Notes: generated from the letters alone by a model not told the origin. Positions 1 through 9,036 are shown, counted from the first letter of the stretch. The stretch is DNA of 64,000 nucleotides from Methylobacterium isbiliense (GCF_022179325.1 NZ_BPQQ01000022.1:124001-188000), one strand, 5' to 3'. Program-made: numbers and translations.

Positions 1-631
1 TCGCGCCCGGCCCGAGGGGGGCGCCCGGCTCGGCGAGTTCGTCGCCGGTCGAGAACACCGCGACCCGCAGGCGGCGCCGCACCGCGATCCCGGCATGCCC
101 GGTCGCGGCCGCGAGCGCGAGATCGGGGGGGGTGAGGCGCCGGCCCGCTTCGATCACCACGGCGCCCTGCGCGATGTCCTCGCCCGCCGGGCGGCTGTTG
201 GCGCCGCGCTTCAGGCCGGCGGGCAGGCCGACGCGGTCGCCCTCGATCCGCACGTCCTCCTGCATGAACACCGTATCGGCCTCGGCCGGCATCGGCGCAC
301 CGGTGAAGATCCGCACGGCCGCGCCCACCGCGGAGAGGCCCGCGGGCGAGCCCCCGGCGGCCAGGCGCCCGCGCACCGGCAGCAGCGTCTCGCCCGCGGC
401 GGAGAGGTCCGCGAAGCGCACCGCGTAGCCGTCCACCGCGGAATTGGCGAAGGGCGGCAGATCGCGCCGCGCGTGCACCGTCTCGGCGGCGATGCGCCCA
501 TCGGCCCGCCACAGCGGCACCGTCTCGCTGCCGGCGATCACCGGCACCCGCTCGGCGATCAGGGAGGCGGCCGCCTCCACCGAGAGGAGCGGCCCGCCGA
601 AGGCGAAGCAATCGTCAGAGAGTTGCGCCAT
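1..631 (-). CDS. moeA: Molybdopterin molybdotransferase MoeA (3' part beyond window)
   Basis: Only the first 210 residues are visible; the gene runs off the left edge. MoeA inserts molybdate into adenylylated molybdopterin in the cytoplasm to give the mature cofactor. The visible part has the MoeA N-terminal linker and the substrate-side motif ANSAVDGYAV near residues 62-71 (Asp about 67), then the start of the MoCF domain with VAVFSTGDEL near residue 195. The ATG at 631 lies inside the end of mobB, a 17-base overlap, so the two are probably translationally coupled. It is the last visible gene of a four-gene molybdenum-cofactor operon. The family is clear; the C-terminus cannot be judged. Confidence 0.93.
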   Translation of the reverse strand, partial: MAQLSDDCFAFGGPLLSVEAAASLIAERVPVIAGSETVPLWRADGRIAAETVHARRDLPPFANSAVDGYAVRFADLSAAGETLLPVRGRLAAGGSPAGLSAVGAAVRIFTGAPMPAEADTVFMQEDVRIEGDRVGLPAGLKRGANSRPAGEDIAQGAVVIEAGRRLTPPDLALAAATGHAGIAVRRRLRVAVFSTGDELAEPGAPLGPGA

Positions 632-1154
632 GACCTTCGAGCCTGTCGATCACCGTGCGCAGCGGCTCCGCCCGTGCCCGCACCGCCGCGGCGATCGCCG
701 CCACGTCGTCGAGGGGCAGAACCGGCACCCGGGCCTCGGGAAAGGGCCGGTCGCTCGCCACCGCGACGATGCGGGGATCCTCCGGGTGGAGCGGCGGGCG
801 GCCGTTGGCGGCGCGGAAGACTTCGAGCTTGGGATGCGCCTCGCGCTTGAAGCCCTCGACTAGCACGAGGTCGCACGGCGTGAGCCGCGCCAGCAGTTCG
901 GGCAGCGTCGCCTCCGCCCCCTCCCCGACCTCGTGGATCTGCACCCAGCGGCGGCTCGACGAGACGATCACCTCGCTCGCCCCCGCCTCCCGGTGGCGGT
1001 AGGAATCCTTGCCCGGCTGGTCGACGTCGAAGGCGTGGTGGGCGTGCTTGAGCGTCGCGACCCGCAGGCCCTGGCCGGTGAGCGCCGGGATCAGGCGTCC
1101 CAGCAGGGTCGTCTTGCCGGCGCCGCTCCAGCCGGCGAGGCCGATCACGCGCAT
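615..1154 (-). CDS. mobB: Molybdopterin-guanine dinucleotide biosynthesis adaptor MobB
   Basis: This is a 179-residue P-loop protein beginning MRVIGLAGWSGAGKTTLLGRL, with the Walker A GWSGAGKT at residues 8-15. A later LVLVEGFKREAHPKLEVFR stretch is characteristic of MobB. MobB binds GTP and assists MobA in making the MGD form of the cofactor. It overlaps moeA by 17 bases and lies one base after the stop of the upstream MoeA fusion, so it belongs to the same operon. Length matches the family. No mobA is visible; it may lie beyond the left edge. Confidence 0.95.
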   Translation of the reverse strand: MRVIGLAGWSGAGKTTLLGRLIPALTGQGLRVATLKHAHHAFDVDQPGKDSYRHREAGASEVIVSSSRRWVQIHEVGEGAEATLPELLARLTPCDLVLVEGFKREAHPKLEVFRAANGRPPLHPEDPRIVAVASDRPFPEARVPVLPLDDVAAIAAAVRARAEPLRTVIDRLEGHGATL

Positions 1155-1155
1155 C

Positions 1156-3135
1156 TCATCCCCTCGCGGCCGGCGCGAAGCCGAGATCGTGCAGGTCGGC
1201 GGCCGTCTCGGGGGCGGCCAGCAGCGCCAGGAAGGCAGCGAGCGCCGGCCGGTCCCGGTTCTCCGCCGCGTAGGCGAAGTCGTAATGCTCCTCCGAGAGC
1301 GGCAGGAAGCCGAGCCCGTAGGCGCGGGCCACCGTCGCGATGGCCACGCCCCAGTCGGCCCGTCCCTGCGCCACCGCCGCCGCCACGGCGTTGTGCGAGC
1401 GCGGCTGGTTCCAGTAGCCGGGAGGCTTGGCGCCGCCGAGCAGTTCCTCGATCAGCGCCCGGGTGCCGGCGCCGGTGTTGCGGTTGACCATCACGGTCTG
1501 CGGGTCGGCGAGCGCGCGCCGCACCGCCTCCTCGGCCCGCCCGCCCGCGAAGCGCGGATCGCCCTCGCGGAAGACCACGCCCTGCAGGCGGCGCCAGCCG
1601 GGCGCCAGCGCGAGCCCGGGCGTGAGGTAGGGCTCGTTGTAGCGCCCGGTCCTGGGGTCGAGCAGGTGCAGGCTCGCCACGTCGCACTCGCCCCGCTTGA
1701 GCGCCGCGAGGCCGCCCGCCGAGCCGACCCAGATGGTGCGCGCCCGCACCCCCCGCTCGGCGAGCCGCCCCACCAGCCGGTCGAGGCCGAGGCAGTGGCT
1801 CCCCACCAGCGTGAGGTCCGGTGGACGGACGCCGGCGCCGAGCCGCGTCACCGCCACGCTCTCGCCGGCCTCGATCCCGGCCCGCGCTGCCGGCACCGCG
1901 AAGAAGCCGTCCGCCTGCGAGAAGGCCGTGACGCTGCCCGAGCCCTTGGGCAGCGGCAGCGCCACGAGGCCCCGGCGGCTCTCGGCCAGGGAGGCCATCA
2001 CGAACTCGGTGCGGCCGAGTTCGGAGGCGAGGCGCTGGGGCAGGAGCGCCTCGACCCGGCTCTCCTCGCGCGGCGGCAGCCCGGCCAGGGCGCGGATCAG
2101 CGGCACCACCGCGTCGTGGAAGGTGAACATCGCCGAGGTCGGGAAGCCCGGCAGCACCACCACGGCCTTCGTCCCCACGGCGGCGAGGCAGAGCGGCTTG
2201 CCGGGCTTGAGCGCCACCCCGTGCACGAGGATGCCGGGCGGTCCCAGCCGCGACAGGATGCGGTGCGAGACGTCGCCGGCCCCCTTCGAGGTGCCCCCCG
2301 ACAGCACCACCACGTCGCTCTCCGCGAGCGCCGCCCGCAGCGCGGCATCGAGCGCCGCCTCGTCGTCCCGCACGATGCCGCGGGGCAGCGCCACGCCGCC
2401 GTTCTCGGCGACGGCAGCAGCCACGATCGCCCCGTTGGAATCGTAGATCGCGGCCGGCGGGAGCGGCGCGCCGGGGGCGGCGAGTTCGTCCCCCGTCGAG
2501 AGCACGGCGACCCGCGGCCGGCGCACCACGGCGATCCTCGCCAGGCCGCAGGCGGCAAGCATGCCGATCTCGCGCGCCGTGACCAGGGTGCCGCGGCGCA
2601 GCACCGTCTCGCCGCGGGCCATGTCGGCCCCCGCATAGCCGACGAACTGGCCCGGGCCGGCGGCCCGGGCGACCTCGACGGCGGGCTGCGTGCCCTCCAC
2701 GAACTCGGTCGCCTCGACCATCACCACCGCGTCGGCCCCGCGGGGCATCACGCCCCCGGTGGCGATCGGCGTCGCGCTGCCGGGCGCCACCGCGAGACGG
2801 GGGGCGACGCCGCAGGCCAGGATCTCCCGGTTGAGCGCGAGCCGGCGCGGCGCGGCGTCGCTCGCCCCCTCGGTGTCGGCGGCGCGCACCGCGAACCCGT
2901 CCACCAGGGCACGGTCGAAGGGCGGCACGTCGATCGGCGAGACGACGTCGGCGGCGAGCACCCGGCCGAGCGCTTCGGCCAGCGCCACCTCCTCCGCCTC
3001 CAGGGCCGCGTGCGGCACCGCCGCCCGGAAGCGCGCCAGCGCCTCCTCCCGCGAGGCCACGCTCAGGAACTGCTCCTGGCGCGCGGCCCGGGCGAGGCGG
3101 GCGGCGAAATCGTCGGCGGGCGGAGCGTCGCTCAC
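1156..3135 (-). CDS. MoeA-like protein fused to a periplasmic-binding (molybdate-binding-like) domain
   Basis: This 659-residue protein has two parts. Residues about 35-420 are a full MoeA: the N-terminal motif RALVDGFAVRAAD near residues 75-87, the MoCF-domain VAVLSTGDEL, and LSGGTSKGAGDVSHRIL. Residues about 435-655 resemble a type 2 periplasmic-binding domain (VGSHCLGLDRLVGRL, ending LAAPETAADLHDLGF). There is no signal peptide, so the binding domain is presumably cytoplasmic. MoeA fused to this domain is a known architecture in bacteria and archaea, where it is thought to sense or deliver molybdate or tungstate. The start overlaps the upstream stop by ATGA, indicating coupling. The cargo or ligand is not established from sequence. 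Confidence 0.9.
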   Translation of the reverse strand: MSDAPPADDFAARLARAARQEQFLSVASREEALARFRAAVPHAALEAEEVALAEALGRVLAADVVSPIDVPPFDRALVDGFAVRAADTEGASDAAPRRLALNREILACGVAPRLAVAPGSATPIATGGVMPRGADAVVMVEATEFVEGTQPAVEVARAAGPGQFVGYAGADMARGETVLRRGTLVTAREIGMLAACGLARIAVVRRPRVAVLSTGDELAAPGAPLPPAAIYDSNGAIVAAAVAENGGVALPRGIVRDDEAALDAALRAALAESDVVVLSGGTSKGAGDVSHRILSRLGPPGILVHGVALKPGKPLCLAAVGTKAVVVLPGFPTSAMFTFHDAVVPLIRALAGLPPREESRVEALLPQRLASELGRTEFVMASLAESRRGLVALPLPKGSGSVTAFSQADGFFAVPAARAGIEAGESVAVTRLGAGVRPPDLTLVGSHCLGLDRLVGRLAERGVRARTIWVGSAGGLAALKRGECDVASLHLLDPRTGRYNEPYLTPGLALAPGWRRLQGVVFREGDPRFAGGRAEEAVRRALADPQTVMVNRNTGAGTRALIEELLGGAKPPGYWNQPRSHNAVAAAVAQGRADWGVAIATVARAYGLGFLPLSEEHYDFAYAAENRDRPALAAFLALLAAPETAADLHDLGFAPAARG

Positions 3136-4226
3136 AACGGCAGCATCTCGATCATCGTGCCCCCGGCATACCCCTCAATGTCGGGCGGCACCAGCACGGC
3201 GCCGTCCGCCCGCAGCAGGCTGTGGAGCGGGATCTCGGCCCCGCCGAGCGGCAGGACGCCCTGGTCCTGGCGGCGCAGGAAGACGATCTCGGACAGCCCG
3301 ATCACCGAGGAGAGCTTGCGCAGAAGCGGCAGCCGCACGGTGCCGGCTTCCGCCCGCCGCCCGGCCAGCGCCGCCGCCAGCGGCCGTGCGAGCGCCAGGG
3401 TCGCGGCCAGCATGGCGTCCGGCCGGCCGGGCAGCAGCAGCACCGGCCGGCCGCCGGCCTCGCCGAACCCGGCGGTCTCGCCCGGCCGCAGGCCGATGCC
3501 GTGGGCCGCGAGCGAGCCCGCCCGGGCGAGGCCTTCCGCGCTGCGGTCGCCCCGCCCGAAGCCGGTTCCGCCCAGCACCAGCACGGCATCCGCCTGCGCG
3601 GCGGCGATCCCGGCCGCGATCGCCGCCGGGTCGTCCGGAACCGGGATCGTGGCGCAGACCCGCGCGCCCTCGCGGGCGAGGAGCGCGGCGACGAGGGGCG
3701 AGAGCGCGTCGGGCGCCGTCTCGCCCGTGACGAGAAGGGCGAGGCGGGGGGAGCGCACCGCCAGCGTGGCCACCCCCGCCAGAGCGAGGCCGGCGGCGTG
3801 CAGGGCCGAGACCCGTTCGCCCGCCGCAACAAGCGCCCCCGCCGCAACATCGGCCCCCGCCGCGCGGGTGCCCTCCCCGGCCGGCGCATCCGCCACCGCC
3901 TCGTCCCCGGCCAGGGCCTCCGGCGGCAGCACGGTGTCGGTGCCCGGCGGCAGGGCCGCTCCGGCCTCGACCCAGTCCGGGGGAGCCGGGAGCGGCACCG
4001 GCGCGTAGGGCGAGGCGCCGGTCACGTCGGCGGCACGCACGGCGAAGCCGTCGCGCAGGGCCGTGCGCCCGCGCGGCAGGGGATGTGGCGCCAGAACGTC
4101 CGCGGCCGCGACCGCCCCGACCGCCTCCGCGACGGGAACGGCGCGCGCCGGGACCGGCGGCCATGCGAGGCGCGCCAGCGCGTCGGCGAGCGGCATCAGC
4201 GTCGCGGAGGCGAGGCGAGGCGTCAT
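3132..4226 (-). CDS. Divergent MoeA-family protein (molybdopterin-binding)
   Basis: This is a 364-residue MoeA-related protein. The N-terminal part keeps GRTALRDGFAVRAADVTG, the equivalent of the MoeA N/DGYAV motif. A MoCF-like domain follows with LVLGGTGFGRGDRSAEGLAR and the PGRPDAMLAA loop. I chose MTPRLASATL at 4226; the open frame extends to 4295, but that part is low-complexity and in poor context. It is the first gene of the operon and overlaps the next by ATGA. Shorter and more divergent than the 659-residue neighbour, it may serve a specific molybdoenzyme such as a formate dehydrogenase. That role is inference, since no molybdoenzyme gene is in the window. Confidence 0.82.
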   Translation of the reverse strand: MTPRLASATLMPLADALARLAWPPVPARAVPVAEAVGAVAAADVLAPHPLPRGRTALRDGFAVRAADVTGASPYAPVPLPAPPDWVEAGAALPPGTDTVLPPEALAGDEAVADAPAGEGTRAAGADVAAGALVAAGERVSALHAAGLALAGVATLAVRSPRLALLVTGETAPDALSPLVAALLAREGARVCATIPVPDDPAAIAAGIAAAQADAVLVLGGTGFGRGDRSAEGLARAGSLAAHGIGLRPGETAGFGEAGGRPVLLLPGRPDAMLAATLALARPLAAALAGRRAEAGTVRLPLLRKLSSVIGLSEIVFLRRQDQGVLPLGGAEIPLHSLLRADGAVLVPPDIEGYAGGTMIEMLPL

Positions 4227-4337
4227 CGAGGGCGGGCGGGACTGGTCATGGGGCACCGGCGCGCCCCGGATGCGGCATCGCCGGCCGGCGATCAAGCCCG
4301 GGCGGCCGGGAGTTATCCCGGCCGCGGGCGCACCGCC

Positions 4338-5252
4338 TCAGCGGCTCTTCTTGTAGAGCTTGCTCGCGATCTCGAAGATCTCCTCGGGCGCGTAGTTCGG
4401 CGCGAAGGCGCCGTAATTGCCGTCGAGTTCCGGGATCTTGCCACCCTCGGGCAGGCCGTCCACCACTTCGAGGCTGCCCGGCGGATCGCCCGGCAGCGCC
4501 ACCTCGTCGTTGGACCAGACGCCGGCCGACTCGGCGTAATCCTGCGGGCTGAAGCGGTAGAGCCGGCGGTGGCTGCCCTCGTCGAGGTACTTCTGGCACT
4601 CGGGGATGCGGCTGAGATCGATGTTGGGCGTCGGTAGCATCTTCTCGATCTCGACGCCGGTGATCTTCTTGAGCGCAAGCGCGTAGGCGTGGGCGTGCAC
4701 CGAGCCGCGCACCAGGAGATAGCCGCACACCTCGCGGCCGGTCGGCGCCGTCAGCGATTCGTAGACCCGCAGCTTGTGCAGCCGCGCGCCGCATTCGAGG
4801 TGGAAGTTGTGCAGCAGGTCGATGATGATGTTCCCGGTCGTCGTGACCATGTCCATGTTCCACGACGCCGCGTTGGAGTTCATCGGCATCGCGCCGCCGC
4901 CGTTGCTGAAGAAGCTGCCGGCGAGTCGGATGTCCTTCATGTCCTCGAACGGCGCCTTCGACACGTCGACGTCCGGCGTCGGGTCGCCCGGGCCGTTGTT
5001 CAGCAGCGCCACGCCGGTCGAGACGAGTTCGACGTGGCCGAGTTCCTCGGCGAAGATGCTCGACACGAGGCTGTAGAAGGGCCGCAGCTTCGACTTGTTG
5101 CGGAAATTGAAGCTCTGGAACATGTAGTTTCCGAGCGTCGACATCTCGCCGTACTTGCCGCCGAGCAATTCCTGCAGGGCGGCGGCCGCGTTGGGGTCCG
5201 GCTTCTTGGGCTCGGGCAAGGCGGCCTGGAGGCGGTCGATGCGCATGAACAT
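4338..5252 (-). CDS. Manganese catalase
   Basis: This 304-residue non-haem catalase (dimanganese family) disproportionates hydrogen peroxide. Ligand motifs can be read in order: KYGEMSTLGNYMFQ, FAEELGHVELV (Glu and His), NFHLECGARLHKLRVYE (Glu) and GSVHAHAYALALKK (His). The C-terminal half is conserved in type (MLPTPNIDLSRIPECQ, FSPQDYAESAGVW). The start is the ATG at 5252, giving MFMRIDRLQ, preceded by GGAG. It is divergent from the WD40-cytochrome gene, with 267 bp between. Cytoplasmic, with no signal peptide. It is the only intact catalase in the window. Confidence 0.95.
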   Translation of the reverse strand: MFMRIDRLQAALPEPKKPDPNAAAALQELLGGKYGEMSTLGNYMFQSFNFRNKSKLRPFYSLVSSIFAEELGHVELVSTGVALLNNGPGDPTPDVDVSKAPFEDMKDIRLAGSFFSNGGGAMPMNSNAASWNMDMVTTTGNIIIDLLHNFHLECGARLHKLRVYESLTAPTGREVCGYLLVRGSVHAHAYALALKKITGVEIEKMLPTPNIDLSRIPECQKYLDEGSHRRLYRFSPQDYAESAGVWSNDEVALPGDPPGSLEVVDGLPEGGKIPELDGNYGAFAPNYAPEEIFEIASKLYKKSR

Positions 5253-5519
5253 GAGCGGATCTCCGAGGGAGCAAGCTGCTCCCCCGGGGCTACGAATGTC
5301 GGCGCGCCCGGTTCCCTCGCGGCTGAGTCTCGGGGCCGCGACCCTCTCGCGCGCGACGAGGTCGCGCGGGCGTCCCCGTTTGACACGCGCGGGAACGTCC
5401 GTAAGCCTGGGACGCGGCTCCGGTCCCCGTCGCACGGCTGAGGCGTCGGGAACCCCTCCCCGCTCGGGAGAGGGCGTCCGGCGTCCCCTCTCCGTCGTCG
5501 CGCAGCCGCCCGGTTCCCG

Positions 5520-6812
5520 ATGCTCCGTCCTCTCCTCCTCACCTGCGCGGCCCTCCTCGCCCTCGCCCCGGCCGCACGGTCCGAGGCGCCGATGCGCGGG
5601 CATGGCGGCCCCGTGCGGGCGCTGGCGGTCGCCCCGGACGGGCGGCTCGCAATCTCCGGCAGCTTCGACCAGTCGGCGATCCTGTGGGGCATCGACGAGG
5701 GTGCGGCGCTCGCGGTGCTGCGCTTCCACGACGGGGCGGTGAACGCGGTGGCGGCGCTGCCCGACGGGCGCATGGCCACCGGGGGCGAGGACGGGCGCAT
5801 CGCCCTCTGGCGGCTCGGCCGCCCCGAGCCGCTGGAGGTCTTCGCCGATCATGCCGGGCCGGTCGCGGGCCTCGCGGTGTCGCCGGACGGGCTGCTGCTC
5901 GCCTCGGCCTCCTGGGACGGCACCGCCCGGGTGCGGCCGCTCGCGGGCGGGCCGGTGCGGGAGCTCTCCGGGCACAGGGGCAATGTCAACGGAGTCGCGT
6001 TCCTGCCCGACGGCCGGCTGGCCACGGCGGGCTACGACGCGACCCTGCGCCTGTGGCCGGCCGGGGACGGGCCGGATCTCGCGGTGGCGCTGCCGACCCC
6101 GCTCAACGCGGTGGCGGCCGCCCCGGACGGGGAGATCGCGGCGGCGGGGGCGGACGGCAGCGTGCGGCTGCTCGCCCCCGACGGGCGCGAGCGCGCAGCC
6201 GTCGCGCTCGGGCCGCGGCCGGTGATCGCGCTCGTCCTGTCGCCCGACGGCACCCGCATCGCGGCCGCGACGGTCGGGGGATCGGTGGCGGTGATCGACC
6301 GCAAGGCGGCCGTCCTGCGCTTCACCCTCGTCGGCCCCGGCCTGCCGGTCTGGTCCGTGGCCTTCCGGCCCGACGGCGAGCTGCTCACCGGCGGCTCGGA
6401 CCGCCTCGTGCGGCGCTGGGACATGACGAGCGGCGAGCCGATCGGCCCGCTGGCGCTGACCCGCCCGCCCGACGTCTTCGCCGGCCTCGACGGAGAGCGC
6501 GGGGCCGAGGTCTTCAAGGCCTGCGTCGCCTGCCACACGCTCACGCCGGACGGCGGCAACCGCGCCGGGCCGACCCTGCACGGGGTCTTCGGCCGCCGGA
6601 TCGCGACGGCCCCCGGCTATCCCTATTCGCCCGCGCTCAAGCACCTCGACATCGTCTGGTCCGCCGAGACCATCGCCCGGCTGTTCGAGGTCGGACCGGC
6701 GCGCTACACCCCCGGCACCAAGATGCCCGAGCAGACGATCGGCGATCCGGGCGACCGGGAGGCCCTGGTGCGCTTCCTGGAGAAGGCGACCAAGGAGAAG
6801 GCGACGCCGTGA
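5520..6812 (+). CDS. Secreted WD40 beta-propeller fused to class I cytochrome c
   Basis: The 430-residue product starts with a signal peptide (LLLTCAALLALAPAARSEA). About seven WD40 blades follow over residues 24-315 (GHGGPVRALAVAPDGR, FHDGAVNAVAALPDGR, GHRGNVNGVAFLPDGR and others). The last 110 residues are a class I cytochrome c with haem site CVACH and a likely axial Met in PGTKMPEQ. A periplasmic electron-transfer or scaffold protein is likely. Such propeller-cytochrome fusions are known in proteobacteria, but their partners are mostly unassigned. Its stop overlaps the esterase start by GTGA, so the two are co-translated. The substrate or redox partner is unknown. Confidence 0.88.
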   Translation: MLRPLLLTCAALLALAPAARSEAPMRGHGGPVRALAVAPDGRLAISGSFDQSAILWGIDEGAALAVLRFHDGAVNAVAALPDGRMATGGEDGRIALWRLGRPEPLEVFADHAGPVAGLAVSPDGLLLASASWDGTARVRPLAGGPVRELSGHRGNVNGVAFLPDGRLATAGYDATLRLWPAGDGPDLAVALPTPLNAVAAAPDGEIAAAGADGSVRLLAPDGRERAAVALGPRPVIALVLSPDGTRIAAATVGGSVAVIDRKAAVLRFTLVGPGLPVWSVAFRPDGELLTGGSDRLVRRWDMTSGEPIGPLALTRPPDVFAGLDGERGAEVFKACVACHTLTPDGGNRAGPTLHGVFGRRIATAPGYPYSPALKHLDIVWSAETIARLFEVGPARYTPGTKMPEQTIGDPGDREALVRFLEKATKEKATP

Positions 6813-7429
6813 GCATCCAGTCCTTCGTCCATCGCTTCGAGCCCGCCGGCGCGCCGGACCGGCCGCCGCTCCTGCTGCTGCACGGCACCGGCGGCGACGA
6901 GACCGACCTCATGCCCCTCGGCCGGATGCTCGCCCCCGGCGCCGCGCTGCTCTCGCCCCGCGGGCCGGTGCTGGAGAACGGCATGCCGCGCTTCTTCCGC
7001 CGGCTGGCCGAGGGCGTGTTCGACGAGGCGGATCTGCGCCGCCGGGCGGCGGACCTTGCGGCCTTCGTGGGCGCGGCGCGGGAGACCTACGGCCTGCCGG
7101 CGCCGCTCGCGGTCGGCTTCTCGAACGGCGCCAACATCGCGGCGGCGATGCTCCTCCTGCATCCCGAGGTGCTGGCCGGCGCGCTCCTGATCCGCGCGAT
7201 GGTGCCCCTCGCCGAGCCGCCCGCGGCCGACCTCGCCGGGCGGCCGGTGCTGATCCTCTCCGGCAGCCTGGATCCCATCGTCCCGGCGCAGAACGCCGCC
7301 CGGCTCGCCGCGCAGCTCGGCGCGGCGGGCGCGGCGGTGACGCACGAGGTGCTGCCGGCCGGGCACGGCCTGACCCAGGCGGATCTCGCCCGGGCGCAGG
7401 CGTGGCTGGCGGGGGTTCAGCCGAGATAG
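6809..7429 (+). CDS. Alpha/beta-hydrolase, carboxylesterase/phospholipase family
   Basis: This 206-residue hydrolase of the bacterial carboxylesterase (YpfH-like) type shows LLLLHGTGGDETDLMPLGR, the nucleophile elbow GFSNGANIAAAML (Ser), an Asp in LSGSLDPIVPAQN and the catalytic His in LPAGHGLTQAD. The start is a GTG at 6809 overlapping the stop of the WD40-cytochrome gene by four bases. No signal peptide is visible, so it should be cytoplasmic although its partner gene is exported. The 3' end overlaps the convergent binding-protein gene by 13 bp. The natural ester substrate is unknown. Confidence 0.87.
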   Translation: MSIQSFVHRFEPAGAPDRPPLLLLHGTGGDETDLMPLGRMLAPGAALLSPRGPVLENGMPRFFRRLAEGVFDEADLRRRAADLAAFVGAARETYGLPAPLAVGFSNGANIAAAMLLLHPEVLAGALLIRAMVPLAEPPAADLAGRPVLILSGSLDPIVPAQNAARLAAQLGAAGAAVTHEVLPAGHGLTQADLARAQAWLAGVQPR

Positions 7430-8409
7430 GCCCGCGCCACCGCGTCCGGGGTCTCGCCCTCCACGGCGATGCGGGCGTTGAGCCGGCGCAGGGTCGGCAG
7501 GTCGAGGCCGGAGAAGATCCGGTCGAGCGCCGGCGCGATGGCGGGGTGGCGGGCCAGCACCGCCTGCCGGAAGACCGGAGCGGGCTCGTAGACGATCTGC
7601 GCGCCCTGCGGATCGGCCATCACCACCACGTCGAGGGCGTCGATCGCCCCGTCGGTGCCGTAGACCATGCCGGCATTGACGCCGCTGATGCCCTGCGCGG
7701 CGGCCCGCAGGGTCACGGCGGTGTCGCCGCCCGGCAGGGTGACGATGCCTTCGCGCGGCAGGTGGAAGCCGTAGGCAGCCTCGTAGGCGGCGAGCGCCGC
7801 CGGGCTCTCGACGAATTCCGCCGAGGCCGCGAGCCTGATGAGCCCGGCCCGCGCCGCTCGGGCGAAATCCGCCATCGTGGCGAGGCCCTGCGCCCGCGCG
7901 AGGCTGCCCCTGACGGCAATCTGCCAGGAATTGTTCGCGCGCGCGCGCGCGAGCCAGACGAGGCCGTGCGGGGCGTCGAAGCGCCGCGCGGCCTCGTAGC
8001 CGGCCTGCGCGCTCTTCCAGAGCGGATCCGTCTCGGTGCCGGAGAAGAACGCGACGTTGCCGGTGTATTCCGGGTAGGCGTCGATCTCGCCCGCCAGAAG
8101 GGCCGCGCGCACGATCCGGGTCGGGCCGAGCTGGAGCCGGTCGCGGGTCGGGAGGCCGAGGCGCTGAAGGGTCTGGAGGATCATCTGGCCCAGCAGCGTG
8201 CCTTCCGCGTCGCCCTTCGAGGCCACCGTGACGGGTGTGGCGTCGCCTCCAGGATCCTGGCTTCCAGAATCCTGGCCGCGCGCCGGTCGCACCATCAGCC
8301 CGAGCCCGCCGAGGACCAGCCCGCGCCGGCTCACCCGGGGCGAAACGTCGCCCCCGGCCGCGCGCCGGGCATCCCGTCGGAAGAACCATCGCGAGGACAC
8401 GGAGTTCAT
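7417..8409 (-). CDS. Osmoprotectant-type ABC transporter substrate-binding protein
   Basis: This 330-residue periplasmic binding protein of the glycine betaine/choline (OpuAC, YehZ/OsmF-like) family has a Tat-like leader (SRRGLVLGGLGLM) and then VTVASKGDAEGTLLGQMILQTL. LAGEIDAYPEYTGNVAFF and GVNAGMVYGTDGAIDALDVVVM are typical of this family. No permease or ATPase gene is adjacent, so it is an orphan receptor or works with components encoded elsewhere. The sequence places it in the family but not on a particular ligand. The divergent response-regulator gene starts some 230 bp away. Confidence 0.87.
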   Translation of the reverse strand: MNSVSSRWFFRRDARRAAGGDVSPRVSRRGLVLGGLGLMVRPARGQDSGSQDPGGDATPVTVASKGDAEGTLLGQMILQTLQRLGLPTRDRLQLGPTRIVRAALLAGEIDAYPEYTGNVAFFSGTETDPLWKSAQAGYEAARRFDAPHGLVWLARARANNSWQIAVRGSLARAQGLATMADFARAARAGLIRLAASAEFVESPAALAAYEAAYGFHLPREGIVTLPGGDTAVTLRAAAQGISGVNAGMVYGTDGAIDALDVVVMADPQGAQIVYEPAPVFRQAVLARHPAIAPALDRIFSGLDLPTLRRLNARIAVEGETPDAVARAYLG

Positions 8410-8643
8410 CGTTTGTCCCCTGGCAACCCTGTGCTCCGGCCGGGCCGGAGAACCGCTCCTGCCACGCTTGACATGACTGCCTTTCCAGGCGAGGCCTCGT
8501 TCGCCTTCCCGACCCGGGACGGCACGGTTCGACTGCGGGCGCGGGCGAGCGGGTTCGCCGCGCCGCCGGCCATCGGCGATCCCGACATCGACAGGGTAAC
8601 GGCGTTGGCCTCGGTGCGAGGCGTTGAGGAAAGAGCCTCCGGC

Positions 8644-9036
8644 GTGAGCACGGACACAAGCGACCAGATTCTGAACGGAGCCCGGGTGCTCGTCGTGGAA
8701 GACGAGGCGGCGATCTCGATGCTCCTGGAGGACATGCTCCTCGACTTCGGCTGCGACGTCGTGGGACCGGCCGCGCGCCTGAGCACGGCGCTGGAGATGG
8801 CCGAGAAGGAGACCTTCGCGGTCGCGATCCTCGACGTCAACGTGGCGGGCGAGCCGATCTACCCGGTGGCCGAGGCCGTGGTGCGGCGCGGGCTGCCGCT
8901 CGTCTTCTCCACGGGCTATGGCGGCGCGGGCATCCGCGAGCCGTTCCGCGACCGTCCGGTGGTGCAGAAGCCGTTCAGCCAGCAGGACCTCAAGCGCACC
9001 CTGATCGCCGCGATCCAGGGCGCCACCACCGCCTGA
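8644..9036 (+). CDS. Single-domain response regulator (CheY-like)
   Basis: This is a 130-residue receiver domain without an output domain. It has the acidic pair in VLVVEDEAA, the phosphoacceptor Asp in VAILDVNVAGE, a switch Ser/Thr in FSTGYGG and the Lys in VVQKPF. The chosen GTG at 8644 gives a family-length protein; an in-frame ATG at 8473 would add 57 residues of low-complexity sequence. No kinase is adjacent. Similar single-domain regulators in Methylobacterium often take phosphate from hybrid kinases and act by protein interaction; the target here is unknown. Confidence 0.85.
   Translation: MSTDTSDQILNGARVLVVEDEAAISMLLEDMLLDFGCDVVGPAARLSTALEMAEKETFAVAILDVNVAGEPIYPVAEAVVRRGLPLVFSTGYGGAGIREPFRDRPVVQKPFSQQDLKRTLIAAIQGATTA

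Noticed and set aside
1009-4008. Plus-strand open frame of 999 codons opposite the moeA-type genes
   Set aside because: It is antisense to recognised molybdenum-cofactor genes, has Arg/Gly/His-rich composition and no family resemblance: a product of high GC content.
7937-7950. Run of alternating CG in the osmoprotectant-binding gene
   Set aside because: It lies inside a well-conserved coding frame (Arg/Ala codons); no sign of phase variation.
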